DNA from: Bradyrhizobium sp. 164
GTDB taxonomy: Bacteria > Pseudomonadota > Alphaproteobacteria > Rhizobiales > Xanthobacteraceae
Assembly (NCBI RefSeq): GCF_023073715.1
Contig: NZ_JADPKA010000016.1
Coordinates: forward strand, 45,660-109,659
DNA length: 64,000 bases
Reading direction: 5' to 3'
Notes under the pieces: model-generated
Databases searched by the model: none
What the model was told of the DNA's origin: nothing
What the model saw: the letters and a program-made list of their open reading frames with translations, nothing else
In this document: piece after piece, positions 61,398-64,000 of the stretch
How the letters are laid out: every line of letters starts with the position of its first letter
Position numbering within the stretch: the stretch's first letter is position 1
Position numbers and translations under genes: made by a program

Positions 61398-61563
61398 CCC
61401 TTGCGCCTTCATCATCGAACAGGTTCGCGTAGATCGGTACGTTGAATGAGGGATCATCGGGACGCGAGCAGGGAGCCAGTCCTTCTCGGAGTGCCTTGAC
61501 CAATCCGCGTCCATTTCGGCCCAACCCACGTAGCTGCAGCGGTGCGGCGTGCCCCTTGATCAT
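61385..61563 (-). pseudogene. DUF736 remnant, opposite strand
   Basis: Minus-strand text PDDPSFNVPIYANLFDDEG is nearly identical to the C-terminal half of the intact DUF736 at 61942. A second frame gives the preceding GWAEMDADWSRHSEKDWLPA, so it is frameshifted. Only the C-terminal half remains and it faces the intact copy, suggesting an inverted duplication. Confidence 0.7.
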
Positions 61564-61941
61564 TCCTTCGAAGAGGACAGCGCCCTTTGCAGCAGATTGT
61601 TTCTCTTTCTACGCCGGATCGTTCGCCGCTCTTGTTCAGAGGAACCGAGATATGCCACGTCTTCTCCTTATTGCGGTTCAGCACGCGACGCACGTGGCCT
61701 CTTTGATGGCTTGATCTCGCCCAAGACCGGCTGCGCCTCGATCGTCTGAGCCGCAACGCCGTTGATGCGACTTTCTTCCCCTGGGCTTCGCCCATTCCTC
61801 GCGAGACAAGAAAGTCGCCACAACGGCGTCCTCCGCTGCGCTCCGGCCCTTCAAGCGGGTGCGTCGCCGATCGTCTTCGGCTTCAGATCGCCATCGAGGC
61901 CGCGGTGGTCGCGGGCTCGAAACACAAACAGGAGAAGTAAC

Positions 61942-62262
61942 ATGGCTAATATCGGTTCGTTCAAGAAAGTCGGTAACGAGTTTCACGGCGAGATCGTCAC
62001 CCTGAGCCTTCAGACCAAGGGCGTCCGCATCGTCGCCGAAACCAACCGCTCCAGCGACAACGCGCCCAGCCACCGCATCTACGTGGGCCGGGCGGAGATC
62101 GGGGCAGCCTGGTCGAAGCGCTCCGAGGAGGGCCGCGACTACCTCTCGCTCAAGCTCGACGATCCCTCCTTCAACGCACCGATCTACGCGAACCTGTTCG
62201 ATGACGAAGGCGGCGAGGGGTACACCCTGCTCTGGTCGCGGCCGCGCAAGAACGGCGAGTGA
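61942..62262 (+). CDS. DUF736 family protein
   Basis: A complete 106-residue DUF736 protein: MANIGSFKKVGNEFHGEIVT, the central HRIYVGRAEIGAAWSKRSEE and the C-terminal DDPSFNAPIYANLFDDEGGE. The family is abundant in conjugative plasmids and ICEs of Rhizobiales; its function is unknown. ATG 61942 has a clear AGGAGA site. About 380 bases upstream a broken second copy lies on the other strand. Confidence 0.92.
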   Translation: MANIGSFKKVGNEFHGEIVTLSLQTKGVRIVAETNRSSDNAPSHRIYVGRAEIGAAWSKRSEEGRDYLSLKLDDPSFNAPIYANLFDDEGGEGYTLLWSRPRKNGE

Positions 62263-62924
62263 AACTCGCTCTAAAGCCCGCCCGAGTTGATCGGGCGGGT
62301 TCCTTTGGAGCCTAAAGTCGAAAACATCAACGCTGCGCCGCTGCATCGCAGCAGTCGATTTTCGTGATTTCGCCTTCTAGAGCTCGCAGTGCCACTACCG
62401 ATCCGGGTGGTCATAAAGTCGCTCTTACGCAGCAGTGCTATTTCTTCTTGGAACTGGCTCGCCGGCTTGCGACCTTAGGCGAGTCCTTCGGTGTTGTCGC
62501 TCCTCTGGGTGGCTGAACCGAGCCTTCAGCATAAGTGAACACCCAGCGTGTCGGCCAGCCAGTCGAGAAACATCAATTCTCCGGTTCTCAGATTGCCTCT
62601 CGAGGCCACCATATATGAGCGGTCACTGCCGGCACTGTAGGCACGTGGCTCTTGGGGAACCGAGGCCTTGCCGATGCTGGTCCCAGTTGTGCGGAGCGCG
62701 TCTGCCTCGCCGCTGCGCAACCGTCTGCTGATCTTGCATCGGGCAGCAACAGACAGGCACCCACGGTTGGTGTGCTGTAGTGCGCATTCAGAGAGAGCAA
62801 CATCACCTTTGGTTCAAAAATGCGCCGCGGCCGGTGTCCCGAGCCACAAGTCCCCAATCGTAGATTTGCATTAGATTTGCGTCGCTGTGCCAAGATGGAG
62901 GATGTAGCAGGGACGGAGAATGTG
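62263..62924. other. Stretch without an intact gene
   Basis: A minus-strand frame (62720-62526) ends YMVASRGNLRTGELMFLDWL and resembles the end of a LysR-type regulator, but too little is present to be sure. Otherwise nothing is recognised. Confidence 0.3.
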
Positions 62925-63735
62925 ATGGCGCTCCGGCAACTTGCCTCCCTGACATTGAGCGATGAAGTTCGTGCCGAACAAGTCGCTGACGAGCGGCGGA
63001 AGACGGTTCTGGTGCTGGCGCTGCGAGCGCGAATCGTGCTGACCTGCGCGGAAGGCGGTCAGAACAAGGAAGTGGCGGCCAAGCTGGGCCTTGACGAGTC
63101 GAGGGTAGGCGGCGGCGTTTTGTGGAGCGGCGCGTGGACGAGCCACGCTTCGGGCGCCGCGTACGATTGAGGATGCCCGCATCGAAGCCGCGATCGTGAG
63201 GACATTGGAGAGTTGCCCTGAGAACGCCATCCATCGGAATTCCCGCGGCATGGCGAAGGCCAGCGGCCTGTCGGTGTCGACCGTGCAACACATCTGGCCG
63301 GGCTTCGGGCTCCAGCCGCACCGGACGGAGACCTTCAAGCTCTCCACGATCCAAACTTCATGGCCAAAGTGAGCGACGCTGTGGGCCTTTACGTCCGGCC
63401 GCCGGAGCTCGGTGTCGTTCTATGCGTGGATGAGAAGTCCCAATCCGGGCGCTGGACCGCAGCCACCATGCTGCCGATGCGTCCCGGCCAGCCGGCCCGA
63501 AGGAAGGATGACTAAAGAAGATATGGCACCACATCGCTGTTCGCCGCTCTCGACATTGCGACAGCACGAGCCAACGGCGAAGTGCTAGCGAGGTCGCCGT
63601 GCTGCCAAATTCCGTCAGTTCCACGACGAGATCGAGGCCGCTGTGCCGCGCGAACTCGAGGTCCATCTCGTCATGGACAATTACGCCACGCATAAGTCGT
63701 CGTCCGTGAAGAACCCTGAATTCAGGCTGGATTGA
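62925..63735 (+). pseudogene. IS630-family transposase, multiply frameshifted
   Basis: The plus strand carries LVLALRARIVLTCAEGGQNK and EVAAKLGLDESRVG, the IS630 helix-turn-helix start. Further frames give GMAKASGLSVSTVQHIWPGF then GLQPHRTETFKLS, and VLCVDEKSQ (catalytic DE) and HLVMDNYATHK (catalytic D). Many frame changes occur. The 3' end runs into the IS5-type sequence near 63725, so the original C-terminus is lost. Confidence 0.78.
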
Positions 63736-64000
63736 TTCCGGTCGGGCGAAGAGGATGGCCAGGATTTGCCACAACGAGAGCCTGAGCCAGCAGATCAGGC
63801 CGCGGAAGTTGTAGCCGACGGCGGCGAGGACGGCGTTGCTGGCGTCGCCCTCGCGATGCCAGAGATAATTGCGGCCCATTCGATGCTCGGATTTGAGATG
63901 CCCGATGACCGGTTCGACGGCGGACCGCCTTCGCAGCTCGCGCGTGATCTGTGGCGTCACCCGCCGCTTCTGCCCTGACGTGAACACCCTGAACTTGTAA
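63720..64000 (-). pseudogene. IS5/IS1182-like transposase, C-terminal part, cut by the window edge
   Basis: The minus strand reads VFTSGQKRRVTPQITRELRR then RSAVEPVIGHLKSEHRMGRN and AVLAAVGYNFRGLICWLRL, the conserved C-terminal region of IS5-type transposases (the E of SAVEPVIGHLK is catalytic). The gene begins beyond position 64000. The frame continues past its likely end near 63725 into IS630 sequence, so the true stop was lost at the junction. Confidence 0.72.

Noticed and set aside
62526..62720. LysR-type regulator C-terminus on the minus strand
   Set aside because: Only about 30 residues resemble the family, with no helix-turn-helix; left as a remark.

Overview
The window looks like part of the symbiosis island of a Bradyrhizobium-type root-nodule bacterium. 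The NifH protein, the gene order around nifS-nifT, nifB-fdxN, nifZ, nifH-nifQ, nifW and fixBCX, and the repeated sigma-54/NifA promoters all point there. The assignment rests on reading alone; no search was run.

Region 1 (1-6520, very GC-rich by eye) is the 3' part of a rhizobial gibberellin operon: the tail of sdr, then cyp117, ggps, cps, ks and idi, all co-directional. The ks and idi frames are joined with no stop codon. Region 2 (6521-8841) is insertion-sequence debris (IS701, ISKra4, IS5/IS427).

Region 3 (8842-30931) is the nitrogen-fixation region. It holds a divergent gene of unknown function, iscA/hesB, a NifU-like gene, nifS, nifT, a prolyl oligopeptidase, nifB, fdxN, two tandem nifZ-type genes, a peroxiredoxin divergent from nifH, nifQ, a split nifV, nifW, a decayed fixA, and fixB, fixC and fixX. 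I find sigma-54 (-24/-12) elements at eight places in the window. Six are paired with an exact TGT-N10-ACA NifA site 70-100 bases upstream. The other two lie on the minus strand and share a site with the plus-strand promoter opposite. The genes make nitrogenase reductase (nifH), its iron-sulphur and molybdenum/homocitrate cofactor inputs (nifS, nifB, nifQ, nifV) and the electron supply (fixBCX, fdxN). A CbiM-like cobalt transporter at 33299 also carries a full NifA/sigma-54 promoter.

Region 4 (30932-42584) is gene-poor and decayed: an RMD1-family pseudogene, a phosphate-permease remnant, sugE, a radical SAM/SPASM gene, a nuclease-like gene, one copy of a 193-bp repeat and an IS701-family element with visible inverted repeats.

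Region 5 (42585-46814) is a compact, lower-GC accessory module of two convergent three-gene operons: an exported protein, a membrane-tailed protein and a GNAT on one side; a GNAT-EVE fusion, an ASCH protein and a P-loop NTPase on the other. It is my best candidate for an undescribed system.

Region 6 (47096-62262) has DNA-repair genes (an intact and a broken ATP-dependent ligase, a second nuclease) and then the conserved backbone of an integrative or conjugative element: ardC, a parB with a large internal deletion, a 1,449-residue methylase/strawberry-notch helicase, a Toprim protein, a DUF2493 protein and DUF736. The ardC and parB genes share a structured leader with covarying stems. The window ends in IS630 and IS5 debris. 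The many single-base frameshifts could be true decay or sequencing error, and I cannot separate the two here.
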